Shown here: one piece after another, positions 4,950 to 12,961 of the stretch
Numbering within the stretch: the first letter of the stretch is position 1
Layout of the letters: each line of letters starts with the position of its first letter
Assembly (NCBI GenBank): GCA_958402795.1
Contig: CATXUX010000039.1
Location: forward strand, 1 to 31,300
DNA: 31,300 bases
Direction: 5' to 3'
Source of the DNA: an uncultured Lachnospiraceae bacterium
GTDB lineage: Bacteria; Bacillota; Clostridia; Lachnospirales; Lachnospiraceae
The notes under the pieces: generated by a model
The model's database searches: none
Seen by the model: the letters and a program-made list of their open reading frames with translations, nothing else
What the model was told of the DNA's origin: nothing
Position numbers and translations under genes: made by a program

Positions 4950-7601
4950 ATGAATGACATTCTATTTGGCAATAACAACAAGGCTGTCATCAAAAAGCTG
5001 GCAAACCGCAGCTTCCGTAGCAACAAAATGCGGAATGTGATTGCGGTCATTGCGATTGCCCTGACAACCTTTCTCTTTACGGCAGTCCTGACCATTGGTA
5101 TGGGAGCCAATGGGACGCTGGAATACAGCATGGCAAAACTGATGGGGTCATCTGCTGATGCGCTGGTGCAAGGGCTTTCCGAGGAACAGTTCCAGCAGTT
5201 AAAACGAAATGCCATGTTTGAAAAGGTAGGCTGCTGGATACCGGTTGACATTATGACCAATACCAACCGGCGGGTTGCAGAGGTCGATTATGCCGATCAG
5301 AACCAGTTGGAAATTCGGATGCTGACGCCGCACACAGGCTCTGCACCCCAAAAAGCAAATGAGGTTTTGGTTTCTGCCAACATTCTAAAGGATTTGAACA
5401 TCGAAGAAAAAATTGGGGCAGAAATTCCCATTGAATTGAAGGCCCGTCAAAGTGGTCAGATTTATCATTTTGATATGGTCGTATCCGGTATTTATGACAC
5501 GCCAAACGAAAAATCTGAATCGGTCATTGTTTCTAAGGCGTTTTTGGAAGAAAATCCAGAGATGATGAGTGATATTACGCAGGGGCGTGTTGGTTGTGGC
5601 ATTTATACAGCCGATGTAGTGATGCGGGATAACTACATGGTGAAGGATCGCATTTCAGAGCTTGTCCGCAATATTGGCGGTAATCCAGACGATGTCAATG
5701 CAGCCAACGCGGTTCGTGTCGCTCCCAATCCGACCATCTCTAATGACAGCGGTCTTATGATGTGGCTGGTAGCGGGTGTATTTGGCGTCCTGTTCATGTT
5801 CTGTGGGTATCTGCTGATCTACAATGTGTTTGAGATTGCTGTAACAAATGATATTCGCCAGTACGGCTTGCTGAGAACTGTGGGAACAACTTCCAGACAA
5901 ATTAGGCGTTTAGTCAACCGGCAGGCACTGTACCTGTTCCTAATCGGTACGCCATTCGGTCTGCTTTTCGGCACATTGCTTGGCCGCAGTATTCTGCCTG
6001 TTGCACTCCAGATATTTGCGGTTGATTACAGCGGCGGAAATATTGAGGTCGGCACACTCCCATATTTGGGCATTATCGCAGGTGCGATTCTATTCTCCGG
6101 GCTTACGGTTTATATCAGCACCAGAAAGTCGGTAAAGAAAGCTTCTCGTGTGTCACCTATCGAGGCTATCCGCTATGTAGAGAAGGATACCGTTTCCATA
6201 AAGCGAAAAAAGACAGATGCCGGAGCAGTTATTCCCCGTATGGCGAAGGCCAATCTTCAGCGCAATAAGCGCCGGACGGTCTTTATTGTGATTTCTCTGA
6301 CTTTGAGCATTGTTCTCCTGAACTCCGTGTTTATCTTTAGCGGCAGCTTTGATGAAGATGCCTATATCGAAAAACATACCCGAAGTGATTTTATGGTATA
6401 TAGCTCTGGTATTCAAGCGGCGTTTGGAAATGACTTTGGGCATAATAGTGCTGTTCCAGAGAAAGCGGTAGAGGAAATCAAGGCACAGCCTGGAGTTACA
6501 AACGAAGCCTACCTGTACCGGAACACTTTTGAAGATGACCATGTCTCCTGCGACTGGGGAACGCCCTATATGGTTGATAATACAAATAAGGAGCTACGAA
6601 TGGTGCCGGAACACCTCAACTTAGGTCTCTATCAAACAGGAACAGAAAGGGACTCTGCTGTCCTGACTGCGGATAACCACCCTCTTGGAAATGTGTACGG
6701 CTTCTCTGAAAATATTTTGAACAAGATGGATATTATCGAGGGAGAAACCGATTTGTCTGTCCTGAAAGAGAAACTTTGGAATGGAAACAATGTAATTTTA
6801 ATGGCCAAATATGATGATAAGGGTAAGTTGACTGGCGGGGCAGACAGTTCCTTTTATCGGGGTTTATCAGTTGGAGATACTATTCAATTTTATGAAAATG
6901 GGACTCCCACCGAGGAATTTACCATTATCGCTAAAGTCGCAGCTACTAAAGGCGAAATAACTTTGACTGGAGGCGGTTCAAATATCTCACAAATAATAGA
7001 CAGTCCATTCATCTATATGTCAGAAAAGAAGTTCAAAGAGATTTATGAAACTCCTACCTTGTACGGTTTTCTCTTTGATGTAGAGGAACAATACCAGCAG
7101 GAGATGGAAAACCATCTGATGCAGGATACAGATGTTTCCTATACCTCCATTCTGACGATGAAAGCAACTGTTTCTGGTGTTAAAAATGTCGTTCTTCTGA
7201 TCGGCGGAGTGATTGGTGCTGTGTTTGCTTTGGTGGGCCTGATCAACTTCATCAATCTGGTTATGACCAACATCATTACCCGTCGCCATGAGTTTGCCAC
7301 CATGCAGAGCATCGGCATGACGAACCGGCAGCTCCAAAAGATGATGATTTCTGAAAGCTTCTCTTATGTGCTGCTGGCAGGGATTGTTGGTACACTGGCT
7401 GCGTGGGCGCTTGGCATGACATTGGTAAGGGCTTTTGTAGAAAACGGTCCAACCAGTCTGATGATGACATTCCAGATGACCTTGCTGCCTGCACTGATTA
7501 TGCTGGCTCTATTTCTGGTATTGGCATTTATCGTTCCCGTTGTCGCGCTCCGGCTCTTTAACAATCGGAGTGTCGTAGAACGGCTTCGGGTAAATGAATA
7601 A
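4950..7601 (+). CDS. Large FtsX-family ABC permease, operon 1
   Basis: 883 residues with eight predicted membrane helices in two repeats of four (about 28-52, 269-297, 327-353, 370-390; 443-467, 747-772, 800-828, 843-870). Each half has a large extracellular domain after its first helix (about 215 and 280 residues). FtsX core signatures are visible around NDIRQYGLLRTVGTT and ITRRHEFATMQSIGMT. The layout differs from classical BceB, which has one large extracellular loop in a protein of about 650 residues. ATG 4950 lies after GGGGGCGGG; longer reading-frame starts overlap the ATPase. The two extracellular domains are the obvious place for binding a peptide and informing the kinase. Confidence 0.9.
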   Translation: MNDILFGNNNKAVIKKLANRSFRSNKMRNVIAVIAIALTTFLFTAVLTIGMGANGTLEYSMAKLMGSSADALVQGLSEEQFQQLKRNAMFEKVGCWIPVDIMTNTNRRVAEVDYADQNQLEIRMLTPHTGSAPQKANEVLVSANILKDLNIEEKIGAEIPIELKARQSGQIYHFDMVVSGIYDTPNEKSESVIVSKAFLEENPEMMSDITQGRVGCGIYTADVVMRDNYMVKDRISELVRNIGGNPDDVNAANAVRVAPNPTISNDSGLMMWLVAGVFGVLFMFCGYLLIYNVFEIAVTNDIRQYGLLRTVGTTSRQIRRLVNRQALYLFLIGTPFGLLFGTLLGRSILPVALQIFAVDYSGGNIEVGTLPYLGIIAGAILFSGLTVYISTRKSVKKASRVSPIEAIRYVEKDTVSIKRKKTDAGAVIPRMAKANLQRNKRRTVFIVISLTLSIVLLNSVFIFSGSFDEDAYIEKHTRSDFMVYSSGIQAAFGNDFGHNSAVPEKAVEEIKAQPGVTNEAYLYRNTFEDDHVSCDWGTPYMVDNTNKELRMVPEHLNLGLYQTGTERDSAVLTADNHPLGNVYGFSENILNKMDIIEGETDLSVLKEKLWNGNNVILMAKYDDKGKLTGGADSSFYRGLSVGDTIQFYENGTPTEEFTIIAKVAATKGEITLTGGGSNISQIIDSPFIYMSEKKFKEIYETPTLYGFLFDVEEQYQQEMENHLMQDTDVSYTSILTMKATVSGVKNVVLLIGGVIGAVFALVGLINFINLVMTNIITRRHEFATMQSIGMTNRQLQKMMISESFSYVLLAGIVGTLAAWALGMTLVRAFVENGPTSLMMTFQMTLLPALIMLALFLVLAFIVPVVALRLFNNRSVVERLRVNE

Positions 7602-7660
7602 CAGGCTCAGCCATATCAAGTGAATACTTCCTACGCCGTCGTATGCGGCTGTGGGACACG

Positions 7661-7689
7661 AAAACCGGGGGATTTTTCTCCCGGTTTTT
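7661..7689 (+). terminator. Intrinsic terminator after permease 1
   Basis: AAAACCGGG (7661-7669) pairs with CCCGGTTTT (7680-7688), with a T-run in the distal arm. It separates the two transporter operons. Confidence 0.8.
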
Positions 7690-7690
7690 C

Positions 7691-7779
7691 AAATGTCACG
7701 AACTTGTGACATTTGGGGCCGAATTTAGCGGAAATTTTTTGTGGCTCGTGACATTTCTGTGAGGTTTGTTCGTTACAAT
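7691..7779 (+). promoter_or_regulatory. Regulated promoter of transporter operon 2
   Basis: Inverted repeat AAATGTCAC (7691-7699) and GTGACATTT (7706-7714); direct repeats GTGACATTTCT (7748-7758) and GTGAGGTTTGT (7759-7769); -10 TACAAT (7774-7779). It is nearly identical to the block before operon 1, so promoter and genes were duplicated together and the regulator should act on both. Confidence 0.8.
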
Positions 7780-7812
7780 GGGTCTAAGTGAAAGAAAGGA
7801 TGGTGATTCTCT

Positions 7813-8478
7813 ATGAGCATTTTGCAGACGATTGAACTGAAAAAATACTACGGCACAAAGCCGAATATCACAAAGGCCCTGGATGGTGTGAACCTCTCTG
7901 TTGAGCAGGGGGAATTTGTAGCGATTGTTGGAACCTCCGGCAGCGGTAAATCCACGCTGTTAAACATGATTGGCGGGCTGGATGTGCCTACCTCCGGCAA
8001 GGTCATTGTGGATGGGCGCGACCTCTCTACATTGAAAGATGAGCAGTTTACTATCTTCCGCAGGAGAAAAATCGGCTTCATCTTCCAAAACTACAATCTG
8101 GTACCAGTTCTAAATGTTTACGAAAACATCGTGTTGCCCGTAGAACTGGACGGAAATAAGGTAGACAAAAGGTTTATGAAAGAAGTGGTGCGGATGCTGG
8201 GGCTGGAGGATAAGCTGAACAATATGCCCAGCAATCTCTCCGGCGGTCAGCAGCAGCGTGTAGCCATCGCCCGCGCTCTGGTATCAAAGCCTGCTATCGT
8301 TCTGGCGGACGAGCCAACGGGCAATCTGGACAGTATGACCAGCAGCGATGTGCTGAGCCTACTGAAAGTTACCAGCATAAAATTCCACCAGACCCTTGTG
8401 ATGATTACCCATAATAATGAGATCGCCCAGCTTGCTGACCGCATTATTCGGATTGAGGATGGCAAGATCGTACAGTAA
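7813..8478 (+). CDS. ABC transporter ATP-binding protein (MacB/BceA type), operon 2
   Basis: 221 residues, collinear with the ATPase at 4271 and differing at only about 20-25 positions, mostly conservative. Walker A GTSGSGKST, LSGGQQQR, IVLADEPTGNLD and the H-loop are all intact. ATG 7813 follows the same GAAAGGA ribosome site and spacing as its paralogue. It pairs with the permease beginning at 8491. The near identity of the ATPases against more divergent permeases suggests the permeases have specialised for different ligands. Confidence 0.95.
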   Translation: MSILQTIELKKYYGTKPNITKALDGVNLSVEQGEFVAIVGTSGSGKSTLLNMIGGLDVPTSGKVIVDGRDLSTLKDEQFTIFRRRKIGFIFQNYNLVPVLNVYENIVLPVELDGNKVDKRFMKEVVRMLGLEDKLNNMPSNLSGGQQQRVAIARALVSKPAIVLADEPTGNLDSMTSSDVLSLLKVTSIKFHQTLVMITHNNEIAQLADRIIRIEDGKIVQ

Positions 8479-8490
8479 GGGGGTGGGACT

Positions 8491-11124
8491 ATGAATGATA
8501 TTTTATTTGGCAACAATAATTCCAAAGTAATTACCAAGCTATCCAAACGCTATTTCAAGAAGAATAAGGTCCGCAATCTGGCTGCACTGCTGGCAATCAT
8601 CCTGACTGCTTTCCTGTTTACCTCTATCACTTCCCTGGCGTTCAATATGGCGTCCTCCATCCAGCTATCCCTGCAAATGCAGAAAGGCAGCAAGGCGGAT
8701 GGCACTTTGGGGTATATGACGGAGGAACAATACGAGCAGCTTGTAAACAGCGATTTTGTGGAGCAGGCAGGTCACCGGCGTATCATTGGCTATGCAAGCA
8801 ATACTTCCAGCCATTCCATTGAGATCAATTATGCGGACAGTGTGCAGCAGGAGCTAACCTTCTGTGTGCCTACCCACGGAGCTGCACCGGAGAAAGCGAA
8901 TGAGATCGCCTCTACGGATTTGGCGCTGAAGGCGCTGGGTGTAGAACCTGAGATCGGCGCAGAGGTTCCGTTGGAATTTGAACTGCGGGGGAAAACTTAT
9001 CATTATGATATGGTGCTTTCCGGCTGGTGGGAAGCAAGCAATGACTCTGTGAGCGTTGCGACTGTTTCAGAGCAGTTTATAAAGGAAAACCCCAATGTGG
9101 TCCAGAACACTTATGCGGTAGATCATGAAATGTCCGGCGTTACTTTTTCTGATGTCGTGCTGAAGAATAAAGCAAATGCTCAGCAGCAGTTGAATGAGTT
9201 CGTTTACTCCATTGGCGGCAATCCAGAGGATATGGGTGCAGACAATTTCATTCTCGCCTCCGAAAACCAAATGTCCAAGGGACTAACTTCATCAGAGTCC
9301 ATCGTGTTCGCCGTTGTATTTATCCTGATGTTTGTCGTGTGCGGATACCTGCTGATCTACAATATCTTTGATATTTCTGTGATGCAGGATGTTCGTCAAT
9401 ACGGCCTGCTGCGGACGATTGGCACTTCCACACGCCAGATCAAGGGCATTGTGAACCGTCAGGCAATCTGGCTCACGCTGATTGGGCTACCCATCGGTCT
9501 GATCGCCGGTTTTTTTGCCGGCTGGGTGCTGCTTCCTATCGTGACAGAGATCATTAACCTTGAATACTCTATGGTGGGTACATCCGTATCGACCTCGCCT
9601 CTGATCTTTGTTATCGCTGCTCTCTTTACAATTTTGACCGTGTTTATCAGCACCCGGAAGCCTGCAAAAAAGGCGGCAAAGATTTCTCCTCTGGAGGCGA
9701 TCCGCTACACTGAGCAGAACGCCTATAAAAAGAGAAGTGCCAAGCGTACCAATGGAGTAAAGCTGTCCCGTATGGCCTTTTCCAATCTGGGGCGCAATCG
9801 TCGGCGTTCAGCGTTCATCATTATTTCCCTGCTTCTGTGCATCGTCCTGTTTAACTCTATCATCATTGTGACGCAAAGCCTTGATGAAGAAAAGTGGGTA
9901 AACCGTGTCACCAGAACAGATTTTAATGTCTATAACTCCGCCGCATTTAATGTAATGGAAAGCGTTCAGCACCATGAAGATACGCTCTCACAGCAGGCGG
10001 TGGATCTGATTGCCGGACAACCCGGAGTTGAGGATGAACGCTATCTTTACCGAAATACAAAAGACGATAGAAATGTGCTGGTTGACTATGGGTTTGAAGA
10101 TTTAAGCGGTATAGAGCTATTCCATGAGGAAGAAGGCGTCGTAAATCAAAGCTATCAGGGATATAGCCTGTACACCAGTTCTGATACCGAAAGGCGCTAT
10201 TTTGGTAATGTAATGGGAGCCTCCGAAAATTTCTGGGCGGATATGCGTATTTTTGAAGGCGAAAAAGATGCCGAAACCTTAACGCAGAAAATGGCTACCG
10301 GAGAATATGTCATTATTGGCTGTCCCATGGACAAACTGACAGAGGAACCAAGGAACACTCCGCTGACCGATCAGTTACAGGTTGGAGAGAGCATTTCCTT
10401 CTACAAGGATGGGGAACTGGTCAAAACCAGCACTATCCTTGCAAAAGCGATCCTCGTGGGAACGGAAACCGAAACGCCGACAGGCACCACCGCTCAGGCA
10501 CACATCGCCGCTGATGCTCCTTTTGTATATCTGCCGGACACTGTATTTAAGGAAATCTATGACGCTCCCACGCTGCTGACTTATGGATTCAATGTGGATG
10601 AAGCCTTGCAGCCGCAGATGGAAGAATTTTTGAGCAGCTATGTGAGTGAAAATTCTTCGGTTGCCTATACTTCCACCAAGTTGTTGAAAGAGCAGCTTGA
10701 TTCGGTTCGCAGCATGATCCTGGTTATCGGCGGTCTGATTGGCTGTATCATGGCCTTTGCGGGACTGATCAACTTTATCAACATGATTATTACCAACATC
10801 ATCACCCGCCGCCATGAGTTTGCTACCATGCAAAGCATCGGTATGACCGGCAAGCAGCTTCGCCGCCTGATGGTCTATGAGGGCATCTATTATGCCGCCG
10901 GCGCAGACATTATTGGCGGAGCAGTCGCAGCAATCCTGGCTGTCACAGTGCTAAAGAGCGCATTGAATGGCCCTTCCATGTGGTTCTTTACTCTGAACAT
11001 TACATTGGTTCCTGTTCTGGTCATTGGTGTGCTTTATCTGCTGCTGGCTGCGGTTATTCCGCTGATCGTTCTCCACTTCTTTAACAAGGGAACTGTGGTG
11101 GAACGGCTGAGGACTTCGGAGTAA
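8491..11124 (+). CDS. Large FtsX-family ABC permease, operon 2
   Basis: 877 residues with the same eight-helix, two-ectodomain plan as the permease at 4950 (helices near 29-51, 269-293, 326-350, 370-388, 439-463, 741-769, 796-823, 836-862). The membrane parts are clearly alike (DVRQYGLLRTIGTS; ITRRHEFATMQSIGMT), while the ectodomains (about 52-268 and 464-740) have diverged much more. That is what one expects if ligand specificity has changed since duplication. It starts 12 bases after the ATPase stop behind GGGGGTGGG. It ends at a hairpin before the next regulated promoter. Confidence 0.9.
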   Translation: MNDILFGNNNSKVITKLSKRYFKKNKVRNLAALLAIILTAFLFTSITSLAFNMASSIQLSLQMQKGSKADGTLGYMTEEQYEQLVNSDFVEQAGHRRIIGYASNTSSHSIEINYADSVQQELTFCVPTHGAAPEKANEIASTDLALKALGVEPEIGAEVPLEFELRGKTYHYDMVLSGWWEASNDSVSVATVSEQFIKENPNVVQNTYAVDHEMSGVTFSDVVLKNKANAQQQLNEFVYSIGGNPEDMGADNFILASENQMSKGLTSSESIVFAVVFILMFVVCGYLLIYNIFDISVMQDVRQYGLLRTIGTSTRQIKGIVNRQAIWLTLIGLPIGLIAGFFAGWVLLPIVTEIINLEYSMVGTSVSTSPLIFVIAALFTILTVFISTRKPAKKAAKISPLEAIRYTEQNAYKKRSAKRTNGVKLSRMAFSNLGRNRRRSAFIIISLLLCIVLFNSIIIVTQSLDEEKWVNRVTRTDFNVYNSAAFNVMESVQHHEDTLSQQAVDLIAGQPGVEDERYLYRNTKDDRNVLVDYGFEDLSGIELFHEEEGVVNQSYQGYSLYTSSDTERRYFGNVMGASENFWADMRIFEGEKDAETLTQKMATGEYVIIGCPMDKLTEEPRNTPLTDQLQVGESISFYKDGELVKTSTILAKAILVGTETETPTGTTAQAHIAADAPFVYLPDTVFKEIYDAPTLLTYGFNVDEALQPQMEEFLSSYVSENSSVAYTSTKLLKEQLDSVRSMILVIGGLIGCIMAFAGLINFINMIITNIITRRHEFATMQSIGMTGKQLRRLMVYEGIYYAAGADIIGGAVAAILAVTVLKSALNGPSMWFFTLNITLVPVLVIGVLYLLLAAVIPLIVLHFFNKGTVVERLRTSE

Positions 11125-11162
11125 TGGCAGAGATTGCTACAATAAATAATCATAAACCTATT

Positions 11163-11199
11163 GAAAGCCGGGAGGAGGCGTTTTCTCTCGGCTTTCTTC
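11163..11199 (+). terminator. Terminator-like hairpin after permease 2
   Basis: GAAAGCCGGGAG (11163-11174) pairs with CTCTCGGCTTTC (11185-11196) with one G-U pair. The T-tract is weak, so read-through into the promoter region is possible. Confidence 0.6.
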
Positions 11200-11208
11200 A
11201 AAAAATTT

Positions 11209-11298
11209 GAAATCTCACAGATTGGTGAGATTTCAGCTTGTTATTTTGTCGAAATGGCGTATGTCCGTGACATTTCTGTGAGGATTGCCTGTTAAGAT
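11209..11298 (+). promoter_or_regulatory. Regulated promoter without an adjacent cognate gene
   Basis: Inverted repeat GAAATCTCAC (11209-11218) and GTGAGATTTC (11225-11234); direct repeats GTGACATTTCT (11267-11277) and GTGAGGATTGC (11278-11288); -10 TAAGAT (11293-11298). The spacing equals that of the transporter promoters. No response regulator or pump gene follows. The next real genes are the second leader peptide and sigma-like gene, which this promoter would transcribe if the hairpins allow it. Confidence 0.7.
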
Positions 11299-11320
11299 AA
11301 AAGAAAAGTGAAAAAGTTGC

Positions 11321-11357
11321 CGCACGATGACAAAAGAAAAAAAGCCATCGTACAGCG
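11321..11357 (+). other. Stem-loop with A-rich loop, copy 2 of leader
   Basis: CGC-ACGATG (11321-11329) pairs with CATCGT (11346-11351) and GCG (11355-11357), with a 3-nt bulge. The loop contains AAAAGAAAAAAA, the same as in the hairpin at 1199-1241, though the stems differ. Confidence 0.5.
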
Positions 11358-11381
11358 ACCATATTGTTATGCACTTTGTAA

Positions 11382-11418
11382 CGGTGGCTTTGAGAAAATC
11401 AGAGCCGCCGTTTCTTTT
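11382..11418 (+). terminator. Terminator-like hairpin in the sigma-gene leader, copy 2
   Basis: CGGTGGCT-TTGA (11382-11393) pairs with TCAG-AGCCGCCG (11399-11410), followed by TTTCTTTT. It corresponds to 1274-1311 with base changes that keep pairing. Confidence 0.65.
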
Positions 11419-11462
11419 CGTCTACCCAAAACCAACGACGACCTAACACCGTGTAAGTCCAC

Positions 11463-11486
11463 GGCGGCATATAGGAGGATGCCGCC
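11463..11486 (+). promoter_or_regulatory. Hairpin presenting the ribosome site of the leader peptide, copy 2
   Basis: GGCGGCA (11463-11469) pairs with TGCCGCC (11480-11486); AGGAGG is in the loop and ATG follows at 11487. The T-A pair of copy 1 is a C-G pair here, a compensatory change. Confidence 0.75.
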
Positions 11487-11579
11487 ATGTCAATTTTCGT
11501 CATTCATAATAGTCATGAGTTACACCAGCTAAAAAAAGCCTTGCCCCTCCTCCGGGGGAGTATGACTATCTATCAGTAG
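11487..11579 (+). CDS. Short leader peptide (30 aa) upstream of the sigma-like gene, copy 2
   Basis: An ORF beginning MSIFVIHNSHELHQL, with a TAG at 11577-11579 five codons earlier than the stop of copy 1. Residues 1-19 match copy 1 except R7H, despite five silently changed codons. The variable tail suggests that translation of the first part is what matters. Confidence 0.45.
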   Translation: MSIFVIHNSHELHQLKKALPLLRGSMTIYQ

Positions 11580-11621
11580 TATCGTTCCATCTAAATCAGC
11601 AGGATAGTAGGTGTTTTTGTC

Positions 11622-11657
11622 GCGCCAGTTTCCCATTGCAGGGAGCTGGCGCTTTTT
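11622..11657 (+). terminator. Terminator-like hairpin between leader peptide and sigma-like gene, copy 2
   Basis: A perfect GCGCCAG (11622-11628) and CTGGCGC (11646-11652) stem with inner TCCC/GGGA pairs, then five T. It is stronger than the copy at 1502, which has one mismatch. Confidence 0.7.
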
Positions 11658-11759
11658 GCTGTCGATTTTTCGGGAAAGCTCCCGAAGTATGTCGCTGCCG
11701 ATCGCCGCCTCCTTTCGGTTCACCTGTCAATCGCCCGTGAATCGAAATGGAGGTACATA

Positions 11760-12173
11760 ATGAAGAAAGTCAATCTTAGGGACTTATATCCCGATGTTTA
11801 TAAAACCGATCACTTTGTAGAGGTAACAGAAGATGTGCTGGAGACAATCCGAGCCACTGAGCGTGCGGAAGCTGCTTATGACCGGAGGATGTATCGCTAT
11901 AAGGCGTACTACTCCCTGGACTGTGATAACGGCATTGAAAATGCGATCCTGATGAAGCCTCAGACGCCGGAAATGTTCTTGGAGGAAAAGCAGCTGCGGG
12001 AGCAGCTCTATGCCGCTGTGATGGCTCTGCCAGAGAAGCAGGCCAAGCGGATCTATGCCCGGTATTACCTGGGGATGCGTGTGAGTGAGATCGCCGCAGC
12101 GGAGGGTGTAGACCCAAGCCGTGTCCGTGACAGCATCCGGCGCGGTCTGAAGCAGCTGGCAAAGTATTTTTGA
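11760..12173 (+). CDS. Sigma-70 region-4-like protein of a mobile element, copy 2
   Basis: 137 residues, differing from the protein at 1640 at three positions (L74F, V85A, S86A). The region-4 HTH (about 85-137) is intact and the GGAGG ribosome site is identical. The excess of silent over replacement changes shows both copies are maintained. Lying nearest to the excisionase and integrases, it is the more likely regulator of element transfer, while copy 1 lies beside the kinase cassette. Its transcription may depend on the regulated promoter at 11209-11298. Confidence 0.8.
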   Translation: MKKVNLRDLYPDVYKTDHFVEVTEDVLETIRATERAEAAYDRRMYRYKAYYSLDCDNGIENAILMKPQTPEMFLEEKQLREQLYAAVMALPEKQAKRIYARYYLGMRVSEIAAAEGVDPSRVRDSIRRGLKQLAKYF

Positions 12174-12623
12174 AAAAGTTTCGTTTGGTGCGCTCGTTTT
12201 TTGCTCTTTTTGTCAGAGTTAATAGAAGGACAAGTTTTCCCCCTTCAACAGCACTTTGACAATTTCATAGACAGCATAACAGGTACATAACCCGTGTACG
12301 AGCGAGTGTGGAACGCCGCGAAGATAGAGCAGCCAGGGAGGTGATGAGCAAAGCTGCTTTGGAGCGATCTACGATTCCACAAAACGGATGGTGGCAGATC
12401 CGGCGCGAGGACTACACGGGGGCTTAAAGATACTTCCTCACGGCCTCCTAAAGACTTGGGGGGAACCCTGCGGCGCACGAGTAAAACGACGCTGCGGAGT
12501 TATGACAACCGCGCCAGCGGAGACCTGTTATGTTCCCAGCGTCAGGGTTGCGTGGCAAATGTGACGAGAATAGAGTCACATTATAATAGGAAGCGATTAC
12601 TTTCTTATGTAGTCGTTTTCTAT
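12174..12623 (+). other. Gene-poor, GC-rich stretch before the excisionase gene
   Basis: No convincing protein gene of normal length. The sequence has several G- and C-rich patches (around 12310-12540). It could hold cis-acting sites of the element (transfer origin, integrase arm or excisionase sites) or a structured RNA, but no specific nick site or family was recognised. The one small ORF worth noting is listed separately. Confidence 0.4.
12344..12427 (+). CDS. Possible 27-aa peptide upstream of excisionase
   Basis: ATG 12344 to TAA 12427 encodes MSKAALERSTIPQNGWW and ends REDYTGA. GGGAGGTG lies directly before the ATG, closer than usual, so the start is uncertain. The same frame stays open upstream to about 12262 without a good start. 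The composition (WW, charged end) is not random-looking, but there is no second copy here to test selection. Function unknown. Confidence 0.25.
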   Translation: MSKAALERSTIPQNGWWQIRREDYTGA

Positions 12624-12682
12624 TCAAAATCAGATACCATGCGCTGGCAGTTTCGGCTGCCAGCGTATTCATGTGATTTTGA
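12624..12682. repeat. Nested 59-nt dyad upstream of excisionase gene
   Basis: Inner arms CGCTGGCAG (12642-12650) and CTGCCAGCG (12657-12665) around TTTCGG, and outer arms TCAAAATCA (12624-12632) and TGATTTTGA (12674-12682), all centred on the same point. No T-tract follows. It could be a cruciform protein-binding site or a folded leader for the excisionase mRNA. Confidence 0.7.
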
Positions 12683-12724
12683 AAGCACGATGATAACCTT
12701 GACAGATTGGAGGGAATATGGTCT

Positions 12725-12955
12725 ATGGAAAAACTTATTACACGAAAAGAAGCTGCTGAAATCTTAGGAATCAGCATCGCAACGCTGGATGCCGCCCGTA
12801 ACAACGGCTTGATCTCTTATGTGCAGTATGTTCAGAATGGCTGTGTGTATTTTACTGCGGCGGGTCTCCAGGAGTATATCGCAAAATGTACGCACAGGGC
12901 AAAGCCTGTTGAGAGAAGCACAACTTACCGTAAGCCTCGAAGCGGAAGATCGTGA
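12725..12955 (+). CDS. xis: Excisionase-like HTH protein (recombination directionality factor candidate)
   Basis: 76 residues. An N-terminal HTH, LITRKEAAEILGISIATLD, is followed by a wing (NGLISYVQYVQNGCVYF) and a basic C-terminus rich in Arg and Lys. This matches HTH_17/excisionase proteins. ATG 12725 is preferred over the TTG at 12707 because the ribosome site GGAGGG (12709-12714) lies between them. It stands 84 bases before the first integrase, the usual xis-int order. Likely role: bending the element end so that integrase excises rather than integrates. The gene symbol is by position and fold, not by close homology to Tn916 Xis. Confidence 0.75.
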   Translation: MEKLITRKEAAEILGISIATLDAARNNGLISYVQYVQNGCVYFTAAGLQEYIAKCTHRAKPVERSTTYRKPRSGRS

Positions 12956-12961
12956 GCCAGT

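Larger units (their letters stand above)
11382..12171 (+). repeat. Long direct repeat, copy 2 (leader + peptide + sigma-like gene)
   Basis: Same-orientation copy of 1274-2051. Identity ends at the sigma-gene stop codon; sequence after that is unrelated to copy 1. Together the copies bracket the sensor/transporter cassette. Confidence 0.9.

Noticed and set aside
12456..12767. 103-codon plus-strand ORF before the excisionase gene.
   Set aside because: It runs through the nested dyad and overlaps the excisionase start in another frame, has no ribosome site, and has no recognisable domain.
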